In this document: one piece after another, positions 30,742 through 39,440 of the stretch
Position numbering within the stretch: position 1 is the first letter of the stretch
Layout: each line of letters starts with the position of its first letter
Source: Streptomyces sp. BV286
GTDB taxonomy: Bacteria > Actinomycetota > Actinomycetes > Streptomycetales > Streptomycetaceae
Assembly (NCBI RefSeq): GCF_019090165.1
Contig: NZ_JAHRIB010000172.1
Location: forward strand, 36,725 to 100,724
Length of the DNA stretch: 64,000 nt
Direction of reading: 5' to 3'
The notes under the pieces: generated by a model
What the model was told of the DNA's origin: nothing
Database searches by the model: none
The model's input: only the letters and a program-made list of their open reading frames with translations
Made by a program: the position numbers and the translations under genes

Positions 30742-31257
30742 CTACTTCTCCGGCGCCACGAGCAGACGCGCGTAGTTCGCCATCGAGCGCTGGTAGCGCG
30801 GCAGGTGGGGGGCGAGCGCGCCCAGGACGAGGGAGAGCCCCTCGCGCTCGCGGCCCAGGCTCGCCAGGCACAGCGCGAGAGTGGCCCGCACGGCGTCGTC
30901 CAACTCGTCGGAGGGGCCGTCGAGTTCGGGTGTGAGGAGCTTGACGCCCTCCTCCGCCTGTCCGAGGTTCCGCAGCGAACTGGACAGCTGGATCTTCGCG
31001 CGCCGCCCCCGGTATCCGTCGAGCCCGCGCGCCAGGGCCTCCCGGTACAGCGGCACGGCCTTGTCCGAATGGCCGGTCGAGTCCCAGGCGCAGGCCTGCT
31101 CGAAGGGGCCGACCGGGCTGTCGGCGGGCAGTTCGGCGACGAGCCCGTCGATCACCGCGCGGAAGTCGGCCGCCCGGTCCTGCGGGTGGTCGTCGAAGCC
31201 GGCCCAGGCGGCCGTCACACGCTCTTCCCAGTCCGCTGCCGCGGTCTCTGCCGTCAT
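30742..31257 (-). CDS. Tetratricopeptide-repeat protein
   Basis: A 171-residue soluble all-helical protein. Pairs of helices such as FEQACAWDSTGHSDKAVPLY, KIQLSSSLRNLGQAEEGVKL and TLALCLASLGREREGLSLVL match the TPR pattern. The matching protein in other actinobacteria is annotated only as tetratricopeptide-repeat protein. GAGG lies 9 bp before ATG 31257. Probably a protein-binding scaffold. Confidence 0.8.
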   Translation of the reverse strand: MTAETAAADWEERVTAAWAGFDDHPQDRAADFRAVIDGLVAELPADSPVGPFEQACAWDSTGHSDKAVPLYREALARGLDGYRGRRAKIQLSSSLRNLGQAEEGVKLLTPELDGPSDELDDAVRATLALCLASLGREREGLSLVLGALAPHLPRYQRSMANYARLLVAPEK

Positions 31258-31573
31258 GGGGTCAGCCTCGCACGGGTGTGCCCGCGACCCGCACCGGTTT
31301 TACGCGATCATCACTGAGGGCCGCCCCCTCGATGGCCGGTGTGGTCCACGTCACTGCGCTGTGCCCCGCGGTGCCGGTAATACGGAACCGTTCACCTGTG
31401 CCGTCATGCTGGGCGGGACCGAGACGGATGAGGATCGCATGCCCGTACGGCAGCCGATTGAGCGCGGAGCGTGCGGGAGCCGTATCGAAGGCGGGGCCCC
31501 TCTGCCGGGGCTCTCGACGGCGTGGGCCGGGACCCAGTCTCCCAGGCCGGAACCGACCCGGAGGTACGTACGA
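31258..31573. promoter_or_regulatory. Divergent region between TPR and lipoprotein genes
   Basis: A 316-bp gap with both genes reading outward. I see no clear operator or hairpin. An open frame runs through it on the plus strand but lacks a credible start and function. Confidence 0.4.
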
Positions 31574-32026
31574 ATGAGTGTGACGAGGAAGAGGCTCGCG
31601 GCCGGTACGGCCGGGGCGGCCCTGGCACTGCTGGCGGTGACCGGCTGCGGTTCCGGGGACGGCGGGGAGAAGGTACCCGCGACCGCGTCCGGGAGCCTGG
31701 AGCACATCGCGAGTGAGGCGGGCTGCAAGCCGAACATGCAGACGGACGCGGACACGATCCGCCAGGCCATCTGCAAGAGCTCCGACGGCAAGTACGTCCT
31801 CGCGACGTTCGCCACCGACCGCGGTCAGCGCGAGTGGCTGAACGGGGCGAAGGACTACGGCGGCTACTACCTCGTCGGCCGCAAGTGGGTCGCCGTCGGC
31901 GAGAAGAAGACGGTGGCGGCGCTGCGCGGCGAGCTCGGCGGGACCATGGAGGAGGGTTCCGAGCACATGAACCCCGGTGGCAGCCACAACAGCGGCGGCC
32001 ACACGAGCGGCAGCCACAAGAGCTGA
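31574..32026 (+). CDS. Small secreted lipoprotein
   Basis: A 150-residue protein with a basic N-terminus (MSVTRKRLAAGTAGAALAL) and lipobox LAVTGC, Cys25 being lipidated. The mature part has a compact domain (EAGCKPNMQTDADTIRQAIC, then YVLATFATDRGQREWLNGAK) with two cysteines that may pair. A His/Ser/Gly-rich tail (GGSHNSGGHTSGSHKS) follows. The start is ATG 31574; earlier codons in the frame are intergenic. Function unknown; the histidine-rich tail could bind metal. Confidence 0.78.
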   Translation: MSVTRKRLAAGTAGAALALLAVTGCGSGDGGEKVPATASGSLEHIASEAGCKPNMQTDADTIRQAICKSSDGKYVLATFATDRGQREWLNGAKDYGGYYLVGRKWVAVGEKKTVAALRGELGGTMEEGSEHMNPGGSHNSGGHTSGSHKS

Positions 32027-32083
32027 CCCCGCAACGACAGCGGCCACGCCACGGCCGGCCGCGCGGGCCGGGAAGACGGACGA

Positions 32084-32115
32084 AAGCCGGCGGTGGGAGA
32101 TCCCACCGCCGGCTT
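32084..32115. terminator. Bidirectional hairpin between convergent genes
   Basis: AAGCCGGCGGTGGGA pairs with TCCCACCGCCGGCTT (15-bp arms, 2-base gap, so an effective 4-base loop). It sits between the lipoprotein gene and the DUF1996 gene and can end both. Confidence 0.8.
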
Positions 32116-32137
32116 CCTACTGTTCACTGCCCCGGTG

Positions 32138-33706
32138 CTACTGGCAGTCCTGACCGCTGTTGATGCAGTCGACGACCTCGTTCATCGTGTTCTCGTCGAA
32201 GAAGTTGATGAAGTCGTTGTGGTCGGTGATCGGCTTGTGCAGCTGGTCCGGGAAGGAGTCCACCGCGAACGCGTTCTGGACCTGCCCGTTCTGGATCTGC
32301 GGCGCCGCTACGTCGTAGACCAGACGGACCTGGAGCTGGGGGATGGCCTGGAAACCGTTGCCGCAGGCGCCGTTCTGCTGAACGAAGGACACGTGCGTGC
32401 GGTGGTTGGCCGAGTCGATGTTCTGACCGTCCCAGCAGCTCTGGAAGTTGGTGGTCCGCACCACGGAGCTGCCCTCGGGGCAGATCGGGTACTTGTCCGT
32501 CAACTGCCGGTCCTCGAACCCGGTGCAGCTCCAGTTCGTGTTGGCGTTGCCGAGACCGTTCACGAAGGCCTTGGCGTCACCGGTGATGATGCGCAGGGCC
32601 GTCGGCATCGCGACGACATCGCCCTGCTGGTTGCCGACGAACTTCAGCTGCGCCTCGGCGGGCTGGAGGATCGTGCCGACGTTGCCGTCCTGACCGCCAC
32701 CGGGCGCGTTCGCGTCGATGTCGTCCTGACCGTCCTGCACACGCAGCACCGGCCAGAAGTACGACGACTTGTCACCCTGGTTCTGGCAGGTGGTGTCAGC
32801 GGCCGCCAGGTCCTGGTCGCTCGCGAAAGCGTCGTTGTCCTGGTTGCCGACGTAGTCGTGCTGGTGCTGCGCACCGTTGCTGACACCGGGGGCGACGATC
32901 ACGTTGTCCGAGTTGCGGTTCTCGTTCTCGTTGGTGCCGCAGTTCGTGGTGAAGGTACCCGTGGAACCGCCGTTCCCGTTCGCCGGGAGACCGTTCGCAC
33001 CCACGCCCTTGGCTCCGCCGGTCGGCTGGACCTGGGTGATGTCCTGGAAGTCGGCCGCGGCGGGACCGTTGCCGTCCTGTCCGCCGTTGCCGCCCTGGTC
33101 CTGGCCACCGTTGTCGCCCTGGCCGCCGTCGCCGCCCTGGTCCTGGCCGCCCTGACCGGCGTTGTCGCCCTGGTTCTGGCCGTCGCCCTGGTCCTGGCCG
33201 CCGTTGCCGCCCTGACCCTCACCGGCGGCGGGCTGGTCGGCTGCCACACCCTCACAGCCGGCGAGCTGGTCGCCGGCGTTGGGAGGCTTGCCGCCCGCAC
33301 GCTTGATGTTGATGTTGATGCGGTCGATCGTGGCCACCCGCTTGGACTTCAGCGGGCCGAGGATGGCGTTGTTGACGTAGCCGGGGTCCCCCGCCTGAGC
33401 CTGGCGTGTGTCCGCAAGACGCTTATAGGCCTCCGTGACCTGCTGGTCGAGCTGCGCCAGTTCCTTGTCGACACCGGCGCGGGCACCCTTGGGTACGTCG
33501 GTCAGCTGCTGACCGACGTCCGGGCATTTGATCGTGGCCACCGAGGCGGCGTTCGTCTGAGCGTTCCGCGTCGAGTTCTTGCCCTCGCCCGCGGAAGCGT
33601 AGATGTTGGCCGCAAGCAGACCGCCGCCACCCAGCGCGAGAGCCGCCGATGCGGCTATCGCCCGGTTGGCGAGCGTGGAGCGGCGTTTTCTGTTCGTGCG
33701 TCCCAT
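32138..33706 (-). CDS. Secreted DUF1996-domain protein with Gly/Gln-rich linker
   Basis: A 522-residue exported protein. Its parts are a basic N-terminus and hydrophobic signal (AIAASAALALGGGGLLAANI), a helical region with KCPDVGQQLTDVPKGARAGV, and a low-complexity linker of GGQDQGG/GQNQGD units (about residues 165-215). The C-terminal DUF1996 domain carries HQHDYVGN, YFWPVLRV and HRTHVSFV motifs with paired cysteines. DUF1996 is found in secreted bacterial and fungal proteins of unknown function, perhaps acting on polysaccharides. ATG 33706 is chosen for its upstream AGAGGAG; an ATG 30 bp earlier is also in frame. Confidence 0.85.
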   Translation of the reverse strand: MGRTNRKRRSTLANRAIAASAALALGGGGLLAANIYASAGEGKNSTRNAQTNAASVATIKCPDVGQQLTDVPKGARAGVDKELAQLDQQVTEAYKRLADTRQAQAGDPGYVNNAILGPLKSKRVATIDRININIKRAGGKPPNAGDQLAGCEGVAADQPAAGEGQGGNGGQDQGDGQNQGDNAGQGGQDQGGDGGQGDNGGQDQGGNGGQDGNGPAAADFQDITQVQPTGGAKGVGANGLPANGNGGSTGTFTTNCGTNENENRNSDNVIVAPGVSNGAQHQHDYVGNQDNDAFASDQDLAAADTTCQNQGDKSSYFWPVLRVQDGQDDIDANAPGGGQDGNVGTILQPAEAQLKFVGNQQGDVVAMPTALRIITGDAKAFVNGLGNANTNWSCTGFEDRQLTDKYPICPEGSSVVRTTNFQSCWDGQNIDSANHRTHVSFVQQNGACGNGFQAIPQLQVRLVYDVAAPQIQNGQVQNAFAVDSFPDQLHKPITDHNDFINFFDENTMNEVVDCINSGQDCQ

Positions 33707-33817
33707 GGAACTCCTCTGGCTTCCTTGCGGGGGCATCGGGGCGCCCGACAGGAGGTGAAGCGGCTCCGTTCAATACGGAGGAGGTTCATGGGGCGTTCAG
33801 AGGCCTCGGAAATTACT

Positions 33818-33862
33818 GGGGCTTCTGTGGCGCAATCCCGGCGCAAGGGGCTCAGAAGCCCC
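33818..33862. terminator. Inverted repeat downstream of the two-component operon
   Basis: GGGGCTTCTG and CAGAAGCCCC form a 10-bp perfect stem with a 25-base loop that can fold further. It lies in the 282-bp gap between the response-regulator stop and the DUF1996 start, both on the minus strand. It may be the operon terminator or part of the DUF1996 leader. Confidence 0.5.
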
Positions 33863-33988
33863 TGAAACAACGGCAGTTACGGCGCGAATTTTGAATATCA
33901 TTCAGCGAAAACGGAACGCGGGACCGGTGTTCCGGCCGGCCCGTGCGCGACCGTCGCCGGCCTTCGCCGGTCTTTCTTCCGGGGCCTT

Positions 33989-34642
33989 TCAGCGGCCCTG
34001 GTCCAAATAGGCGAGAACCGCCAGAACGCGCCGGTTGTCATCGTCCGAGACGTCCAGGTCCAGCTTCGAGAAGATGTTGGACGTGTGCTTGGCGATCGCC
34101 CGCTCCGTGACCACGAGTTGGCCCGCGATCGCCGCATTCGACCTGCCCTGCGCCATCAGTTCCAAAACCTCCAGCTCGCGCGGGGTCAGCCGGCCCAGCG
34201 GCCGGTCGTCGGCCTGGCGCCGCGACAACAACTGCTGGATGACCTGCGGATCCATCGCCGTACCACCGGCCGCCACCCGGCGCACCGCGTCGATGAACTG
34301 CTCGGCGTCGAACACCCGGTCCTTGAGCAGGTATCCGATCCCGCCGGCCCCGTCGGCGAGCAGCTCACGCGCGTACAACTGCTCCACGTGCTGCGACAGC
34401 ACGAGCACCGGCAGCCCTGGTCTGGCCCGGCGGGCCGCGAGCGCGCACTGCAGCCCCTCGTCCGTGTGCGAGGGCGGCAACCGTACGTCGACCACGGCGA
34501 CGTCCGGCGCCAACTCGGCGAAGGCCCGCGTCAGTTCGGGTCCGCTCTCGACGGCGGCGGCGATCTCGAAGTCGAACGCCTCCAGCATCCGCACCAGGCC
34601 GTCACGCAGCAGGAACAGGTCTTCGGCTAGGACAACTCGCAA
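33989..34642 (-). CDS. NarL/LuxR-family response regulator
   Basis: A 217-residue regulator. The receiver domain (residues 1-120) has acidic pocket AED and phospho-acceptor Asp52 in VVDVRLPP. The C-terminal LuxR-type helix-turn-helix reads RLTPRELEVLELMAQGRSNA, then ERAIAKHTSNIFSKL. The start is TTG 34642 behind GGAGA; it overlaps the last 16 bp of the sensor-kinase gene, so the two are translationally coupled. The target genes are unknown. Confidence 0.92.
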   Translation of the reverse strand: MRVVLAEDLFLLRDGLVRMLEAFDFEIAAAVESGPELTRAFAELAPDVAVVDVRLPPSHTDEGLQCALAARRARPGLPVLVLSQHVEQLYARELLADGAGGIGYLLKDRVFDAEQFIDAVRRVAAGGTAMDPQVIQQLLSRRQADDRPLGRLTPRELEVLELMAQGRSNAAIAGQLVVTERAIAKHTSNIFSKLDLDVSDDDNRRVLAVLAYLDQGR

Positions 34643-35934
34643 GGGATCTCCATGGTCACCATGGTGGGGCCGCCCACGGGACTGCTGACGGCAAGGACGC
34701 CGTCGAATGTACCGAGTCGCCGTTCGACTCCGGAGAGTCCCGAGCCCCCGCCGACCGTGGCGCCGCCCCTGCCGTCGTCGGTGACGGTGACCCGCAGCAT
34801 CCCGCCGTGCACCGGCGCGTGATGCACGTCGACCCAGATGCGCTCGGCACCCGAGTGCTTGACCGCGTTGGTGAGGACCTCGCTGACGGCGAAGTACGCC
34901 GCGGACTCCACCGGCGCCCCGAGCCGGCCGGTCAGGGCCACGTCGACCTCCGTCCCGATCGGCATCCGCAGCGCCAGCGCCCTGACCGCGTCACCGAGTC
35001 CGCGCTCCGCGAGGACCGGAGGATGGATACCCCGTACGAGGTCGCGCAGTTCGGTGAGGGCCTCGGCGGAGGACCTGCGTGCCTGTGCGAGCAGTTGCCT
35101 GGCCTTCGCCGGGTCCTTCTCGATCAGGGCGTCGATCGTGCCGAGGTCCATGCCCATCGCGACCAGCCGCGCCTGTGCCCCGTCGTGCAGGTCCCGCTCG
35201 ATCCGGCGCAGTTCGGCCGCGGAGGTGTCGACCGCGTCGCGCCGCGTCTCGGTGAGCACGCGGACGCGCTCGGCGAGTTTGCCCTGGCCCGACGCGAGGA
35301 CGGACCGCGTCAGCAGGAAGTGGACGCGCAGGAGGAAGGGGGCCGTGTGGACACCGGTGACGAGCAGCGCGGCGCCCAGGGCCGCCGCGCCCAGCGCGCT
35401 GAGCTGCCCGCCGACCGGCACGAACCCGTACCACCAGCCGACGTACGTGCCGTCGGTGAAGACCCGCCACAGCCCGGCGGCCAGGGCGAACCCCTCGAAG
35501 GGATAGGCGAGCAGCACGGCCGGCAGCAGCGCGGTGACGAAGCCCGCGGTCATGTCGACCGGGAGCCACAGCAGGTCCCGCCGGACGGCCGGATCGGCGA
35601 GCAGGTGGAAGCACCGCCCCCACGGGTTGGCGCCCTTCGGGACCGGCCGGTACGCGGGCGGAATCCGCACCCCGCACCACCGGGCCGCCACCAGCCGCCG
35701 CCAGTCGGCGAAGCCGCGCACGGCGGCCAGCACCCACGGTGTCGTGACGATGCCGATGCCGAGGGGCACCAGGACGATCGACACGACGGCCAGCACGAAC
35801 AGGACGATCGACCCGGCGGGCGCCACCACGGCCAGCAGCAGGGCCCGCACCCCGGCGAGCGCCGCGGCCCGCACCCTGCCGACCGTCCTGTCGTCCGCCC
35901 TGTTGTCCGTCCTGTCGTCCCCGTTGCTGTCCAT
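34627..35934 (-). CDS. Two-component sensor histidine kinase (HisKA_3 type)
   Basis: A 435-residue membrane kinase. The N-terminal sensor part has about four to five hydrophobic helices (SIVLFVLAVVSIVLVPLGIG; LLPAVLLAYPFEGFALAAGL; LGAAALGAALLVTGVH). The dimerisation domain follows with phospho-acceptor His250 in RRIERDLHDGAQ. The ATPase domain has the N box VLTNAVKHSG and G box DDGRGGATVGGGSG. ATG 35934 is used because the preceding residues in the frame are intergenic. It is cognate to the overlapping NarL-type regulator; the signal is unknown. Confidence 0.92.
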   Translation of the reverse strand: MDSNGDDRTDNRADDRTVGRVRAAALAGVRALLLAVVAPAGSIVLFVLAVVSIVLVPLGIGIVTTPWVLAAVRGFADWRRLVAARWCGVRIPPAYRPVPKGANPWGRCFHLLADPAVRRDLLWLPVDMTAGFVTALLPAVLLAYPFEGFALAAGLWRVFTDGTYVGWWYGFVPVGGQLSALGAAALGAALLVTGVHTAPFLLRVHFLLTRSVLASGQGKLAERVRVLTETRRDAVDTSAAELRRIERDLHDGAQARLVAMGMDLGTIDALIEKDPAKARQLLAQARRSSAEALTELRDLVRGIHPPVLAERGLGDAVRALALRMPIGTEVDVALTGRLGAPVESAAYFAVSEVLTNAVKHSGAERIWVDVHHAPVHGGMLRVTVTDDGRGGATVGGGSGLSGVERRLGTFDGVLAVSSPVGGPTMVTMEIPCELS

Positions 35935-36024
35935 GCCCTCAGTCTCGCCCAGACCGTCGCCGCGGTCAGGGGGTCGAACCACCCGGAAGGGGGTGGTGCC
36001 GGCACCACCCCCCCCGGGCCGTGC

Positions 36025-37017
36025 TCAGCCGGTCAGGACCTTCGCCTCCACGACGGGGTCGAGCCCCACCACGGGCCGGTCGGGGCGCTGGGGGGCGGCG
36101 CCGCCGATGTCCTGCAGCCAGGTCCAGGTGTCGGCGACCGTCTCGGCGACGGGACGGCACCGGAGCCCGTTCCGCACCGCCTTCGACACGTCGGCCCGGT
36201 GCATCATGTCGTGCGACTCCGAGCCCGGCGGCACCCACACGGGCAGCTGCACCCACGGCTCGATGCCGGCCGCCAGGATCACGTCGGGCTCGGTCCACCG
36301 CAGCTCGGCCGCGCCGCCCGTGACCCGCGCGCACGCGTCGAGCAGCGTCCCCATGGTGGCGTGCCCCGACGGGCTGATGAGGTTGTACGGCCCGCTCGCC
36401 CCGCCCTCCACGGCCGTGAGGGTCCACTCGGCGAGGTCGCGGACGTCGACGTACTGGAGGGGGAGTTCACGGGGGCCCGGTGCGAGCACGGGCCCGCCGC
36501 GCTCGGCCCGGGCCAGCCACCACGGCAGGCGGCCGATGTTCTCGTACGGGCCGAGGATCAGGCCGGCCCGCACCAGCAGCGCCCGCTCCTCACCGAACGC
36601 GCCGAGCACGGCCAGCTCGCCACCGCGCTTGTCGCGGGCGTAGTCGGTCTGCCCGGCGTCGGGGGAGGCGTCCGCCACCACGGGGGCGCTCTCGTCGTAG
36701 CCGGCCGGCTGCGGCCACGCGTACACGGAACAGCTCGACACGTACACGTACGTGCGCACCCGGTCCTTCAGCAGCCGGGCCGCGTCCCGCACGACCCGGG
36801 GAGCGGCCGACCACGTGTCGACCACGACGTCCCATTCCCCTTCCGCCAGGGCCGCGAGCCCGTCGGGGTCGGTGCGGTCACCGTGCAGAGAGGTCACCCC
36901 GGCGGGCGGGGCGTGCCGTCCCCGGTGGAAGACGGTCACGTCCCAGCCGCGGCCGAGCGCCGCCTCCACCACGGCCCGCCCGACGAACTCCGTACCACCC
37001 AGCATCAGAAGTCTCAT
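36025..37017 (-). CDS. NAD-dependent epimerase/dehydratase (extended SDR)
   Basis: A 330-residue Rossmann-fold protein. The N-terminal dinucleotide motif GGTEFVG follows MRLLML, the catalytic-region segment YVYVSSCSVYAW lies near residue 95, and DYARDKRGGELAVL supplies a YxxxK-like pair. This form resembles plant/bacterial isoflavone-reductase-like and mRNA-binding epimerases. ATG 37017 fits the start of the first beta strand. It is a stand-alone gene; substrate unknown. Confidence 0.83.
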   Translation of the reverse strand: MRLLMLGGTEFVGRAVVEAALGRGWDVTVFHRGRHAPPAGVTSLHGDRTDPDGLAALAEGEWDVVVDTWSAAPRVVRDAARLLKDRVRTYVYVSSCSVYAWPQPAGYDESAPVVADASPDAGQTDYARDKRGGELAVLGAFGEERALLVRAGLILGPYENIGRLPWWLARAERGGPVLAPGPRELPLQYVDVRDLAEWTLTAVEGGASGPYNLISPSGHATMGTLLDACARVTGGAAELRWTEPDVILAAGIEPWVQLPVWVPPGSESHDMMHRADVSKAVRNGLRCRPVAETVADTWTWLQDIGGAAPQRPDRPVVGLDPVVEAKVLTG

Positions 37018-37117
37018 GCGGGTGACTCTGCCCTGATGAGCCGCGCGACGGAACGGGAATCTGCCCACAGGCGAACCGTTCCGCCGGCGGGCGGTTCAGA
37101 GCTGTGCCGGGCCGGCG

Positions 37118-37741
37118 TCAACTCCCGGTCGCGGGCGCGTACTTGTATCCGACGCGTCGTACCGTCCGGATGGTGTCCCGGTGCTCCGCGCCGAGCTTGC
37201 GGCGCAGCCGGGCGATGTGGACGTCCACGGTCCGGCCGTCGCCCACGTGTCCGTAGCCCCACACCGTGGTGACCAACTGGTCGCGGGTGTGCACCCGGTG
37301 CGGATGCGTCACCAGGTGCGCGAGCAGCTCGAACTCCAGGTACGTGAGGTCGAGCGGCCGCCCGTCGACCTGGGCGGTGCGCCGGAGGGTGTCGACCCGT
37401 ACACGGGAGGCGTCGCCGGGCTCCTCGGACTCCGCCCGGGCCGTCTCCGGTGCGGCGACCGGCAGGAGGGACGGCTGGTCGGCCGGTACGAGCACCAGGT
37501 ACCCGATCATCGGCGGGCGGCCCGGCAGCGTGGGCAGGGTGTGCGGGGGAGCGGGCAGCCAGGTGGTTCCCGGCGGCAGGAAGGCCGTGACGTCCCGGCC
37601 CGGGCTCCTGGCGTCGTCCGGGCGGGCAGGTCCCCAGTCCGCGTCCCGGTCGACGGAGCGCAGACGGTGGCGTGCCGGGCTTGTGACGGCGGCCGGGGCG
37701 GGGGCGGTGGCAACGGCGGAGAAGGAACGGGTGTTCGCCAT
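37118..37741 (-). CDS. Orphan winged-helix (OmpR/PhoB-type) DNA-binding protein without receiver
   Basis: A 207-residue protein. Its C-terminal 95 residues form a full OmpR-type winged helix: VDGRPLDLTYLEFELLAHLV, HTRDQLVTTVWGYGHVGDGR, TVDVHIARLRRKLG and RTVRRVGYKYAP. The N-terminal half is proline/alanine-rich with a short hydrophobic beta-like segment (MIGYLVLVPA) and has no phospho-acceptor domain, so it cannot be a normal response regulator. No kinase is nearby. It lies between an epimerase gene and glnII; whether it regulates glnII is unknown. Confidence 0.8.
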   Translation of the reverse strand: MANTRSFSAVATAPAPAAVTSPARHRLRSVDRDADWGPARPDDARSPGRDVTAFLPPGTTWLPAPPHTLPTLPGRPPMIGYLVLVPADQPSLLPVAAPETARAESEEPGDASRVRVDTLRRTAQVDGRPLDLTYLEFELLAHLVTHPHRVHTRDQLVTTVWGYGHVGDGRTVDVHIARLRRKLGAEHRDTIRTVRRVGYKYAPATGS

Positions 37742-37820
37742 GAGAGGTCAGCTCTTTCGCGCGAGAGGTCGTCGGAGGACGTACGTCGTGCGCGCTGGCC
37801 GAAGGCCGGGAGGTACGGCT

Positions 37821-38024
37821 TTAGAGGGCCGGCGCGTTCGTCGCGCGACAACACACCCGGTCGAAGTCGTGGTGCTGACGGGAGGGCCAGAAGGGCTCCA
37901 GGTCATGACGACCCGTCGCGATGCACTTCCGGAAGCTGGCCATGCCCTCATTGAAGCAGACGCGGGACGGCGGCATCAGTCTCCTCTCACAGGCCGGACA
38001 CCTCTCAGCCACGATGTGGCGCAT
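37821..38024 (-). CDS. Possible small cysteine-rich protein
   Basis: A 67-residue frame with high GC at third positions and a GGGAGG sequence just before the ATG, although that spacing is too short. It begins MRHIVAERCPACERR and has five cysteines, including one CxxC pair, and several histidines, so a zinc-binding fold is possible. I do not recognise a family. It fills an otherwise empty 398-bp gap between glnII and the orphan winged-helix gene. Confidence 0.3.
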   Translation of the reverse strand: MRHIVAERCPACERRLMPPSRVCFNEGMASFRKCIATGRHDLEPFWPSRQHHDFDRVCCRATNAPAL

Positions 38025-38091
38025 GCCTCCCGCTCACACCGTCCCGCACACCTGCCGAGGGGCTGCCCGCCCCACCCCTGGCCGGATGCGA

Positions 38092-38123
38092 AAGGGCACC
38101 CACCAGGCAGGTGGGCGCCCTTG
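38092..38123. terminator. Likely glnII terminator hairpin
   Basis: AAGGGCACCCACC and GGTGGGCGCCCTT can form a 13-bp stem with one mismatch and a short loop, 17 bp past the glnII stop (glnII reads leftward). Confidence 0.6.
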
Positions 38124-38139
38124 CGGAGAAACAGCCGGG

Positions 38140-39168
38140 TCAGACCTGTCCGGCCTTCTCCAGTGCGGAACAGCACGTGTCGACGATCAGCCGCGTCACG
38201 ACGTACGGGTCGACGTTGGCGTTCGGGCGGCGGTCCTCGATGTAACCCTTGCCGTCCTTCTCGACCTGCCACGGGATACGGACCGAGGCGCCACGGTTGG
38301 AGACACCGTAGGAGTACTCGTTCCACGGGGCGGTCTCGTGCAGACCGGTCAGGCGGTCGTCGATGCCGGCGCCGTAGTTCTTGACGTGGTCGAGGGGCTT
38401 GGAGCCCTCGCCCAGCGACTCGCACGCGGTGATGATCGCGTCGTAGCCCTCGCGCATCGCCTTCGTGGAGAAGTTGGTGTGCGCGCCCGCGCCGTTCCAG
38501 TCGCCCTTCACGGGCTTCGGGTCCAACGTCGCGGACACGTCGAAGTCCTCGGCGGTGCGGTAGAGCAGCCAGCGGGCCACCCACAGGTGGTCGGAGACCT
38601 CCAGCGGGGAGACCGGGCCGACCTGGAACTCCCACTGGCCGGGCATGACCTCGGCGTTGATGCCGGAGATGGCGAGACCGGCCTTGAGGCAGTTGTCGAG
38701 GTGGGCCTCGACGATGTCACGGCCGAAGATCTCGTCGGCGCCGACGCCGCAGTAGTAACCACCCTGCGGGGCCGGGAAGCCGCCGACGGGGAAGCCGAGC
38801 GGGCGCTCGCCGTCGAAGAAGGTGTACTCCTGCTCGATGCCGAAGATCGGCTCCTGGGCGCCGAACCTCTCCGCGACCTCGCTGAGCGCGGCACGGGTGT
38901 TGGACTCGTGCGGCGTCATGTCGATGTTGAGGACCTCGCACATGACGAGGATGTCGTCACCGCCGCGGATCGGGTCCGGGAAGGACGCGACCGGCTTGAG
39001 CACCCGGTCGGAGGCGTGACCCTCGGCCTGGTTCGTGGAGGAACCGTCGAAGCCCCAGATCGGCAGCTCCGCACCCTTCGCGTCGTCCGCCAGTATCTTC
39101 GTCTTCGAACGGAGCTTGGCCGTCGGCTCGGTGCCGTCGATCCAGATGTACTCAGCCTTGAAGGCCAC
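38140..39168 (-). CDS. glnII: Glutamine synthetase II (GlnII)
   Basis: A 342-residue eukaryote-type (GSII) glutamine synthetase that makes glutamine from glutamate, ammonia and ATP. Diagnostic parts: FKAEYIWIDGTEPTAKLRSK at the start, WGFDGSSTNQAEG, GIEQEYTFFDG, INAEVMPGQWEFQVGP and the ATP-site region GDWNGAGAHTNFSTK. It lacks the adenylylation loop of GSI, so GlnE does not control it. The GTG start at 39168 follows AAGGA and gives the family length. A GlnR-box match lies about 100-137 bp upstream. Confidence 0.97.
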   Translation of the reverse strand: MAFKAEYIWIDGTEPTAKLRSKTKILADDAKGAELPIWGFDGSSTNQAEGHASDRVLKPVASFPDPIRGGDDILVMCEVLNIDMTPHESNTRAALSEVAERFGAQEPIFGIEQEYTFFDGERPLGFPVGGFPAPQGGYYCGVGADEIFGRDIVEAHLDNCLKAGLAISGINAEVMPGQWEFQVGPVSPLEVSDHLWVARWLLYRTAEDFDVSATLDPKPVKGDWNGAGAHTNFSTKAMREGYDAIITACESLGEGSKPLDHVKNYGAGIDDRLTGLHETAPWNEYSYGVSNRGASVRIPWQVEKDGKGYIEDRRPNANVDPYVVTRLIVDTCCSALEKAGQV

Positions 39169-39267
39169 GGGACACATCCTTCGGGGTGGGTCTCTACGCG
39201 CAATGCGGGTGCTGCGGCGCTGCGGCACTGGGGCGCCGCGAGGATGCCCGCAGCCTGCCAACAGGCG

Positions 39268-39305
39268 ATTTCCCGGTCATTGCTCGAATGTGAACCCCGT
39301 GTTAC
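39268..39305 (-). promoter_or_regulatory. Predicted GlnR box upstream of glnII
   Basis: On the coding strand GTAAC-n6-TTCAC-n6-GCAAT-n6-GAAAT gives four 5-base elements at the exact spacing of the GlnR consensus (gTnAc-n6-GaAAc repeated). The outer elements match well and the two middle ones are weaker. GlnR is the global nitrogen regulator known to control glnII in Streptomyces. Confidence 0.75.
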
Positions 39306-39440
39306 CTGGTGCCTCTGTGCTGCGACTCACTCGCCGAGAGCGGCGGCGACCCGCTCCGGGGAGCGGGCGTCGGGTGACGGCCGGGGCCGCCACCCTGCTG
39401 CCGCGTGGCACGGAGTGCGTCTGCGGTGGGACGGGTTCCG

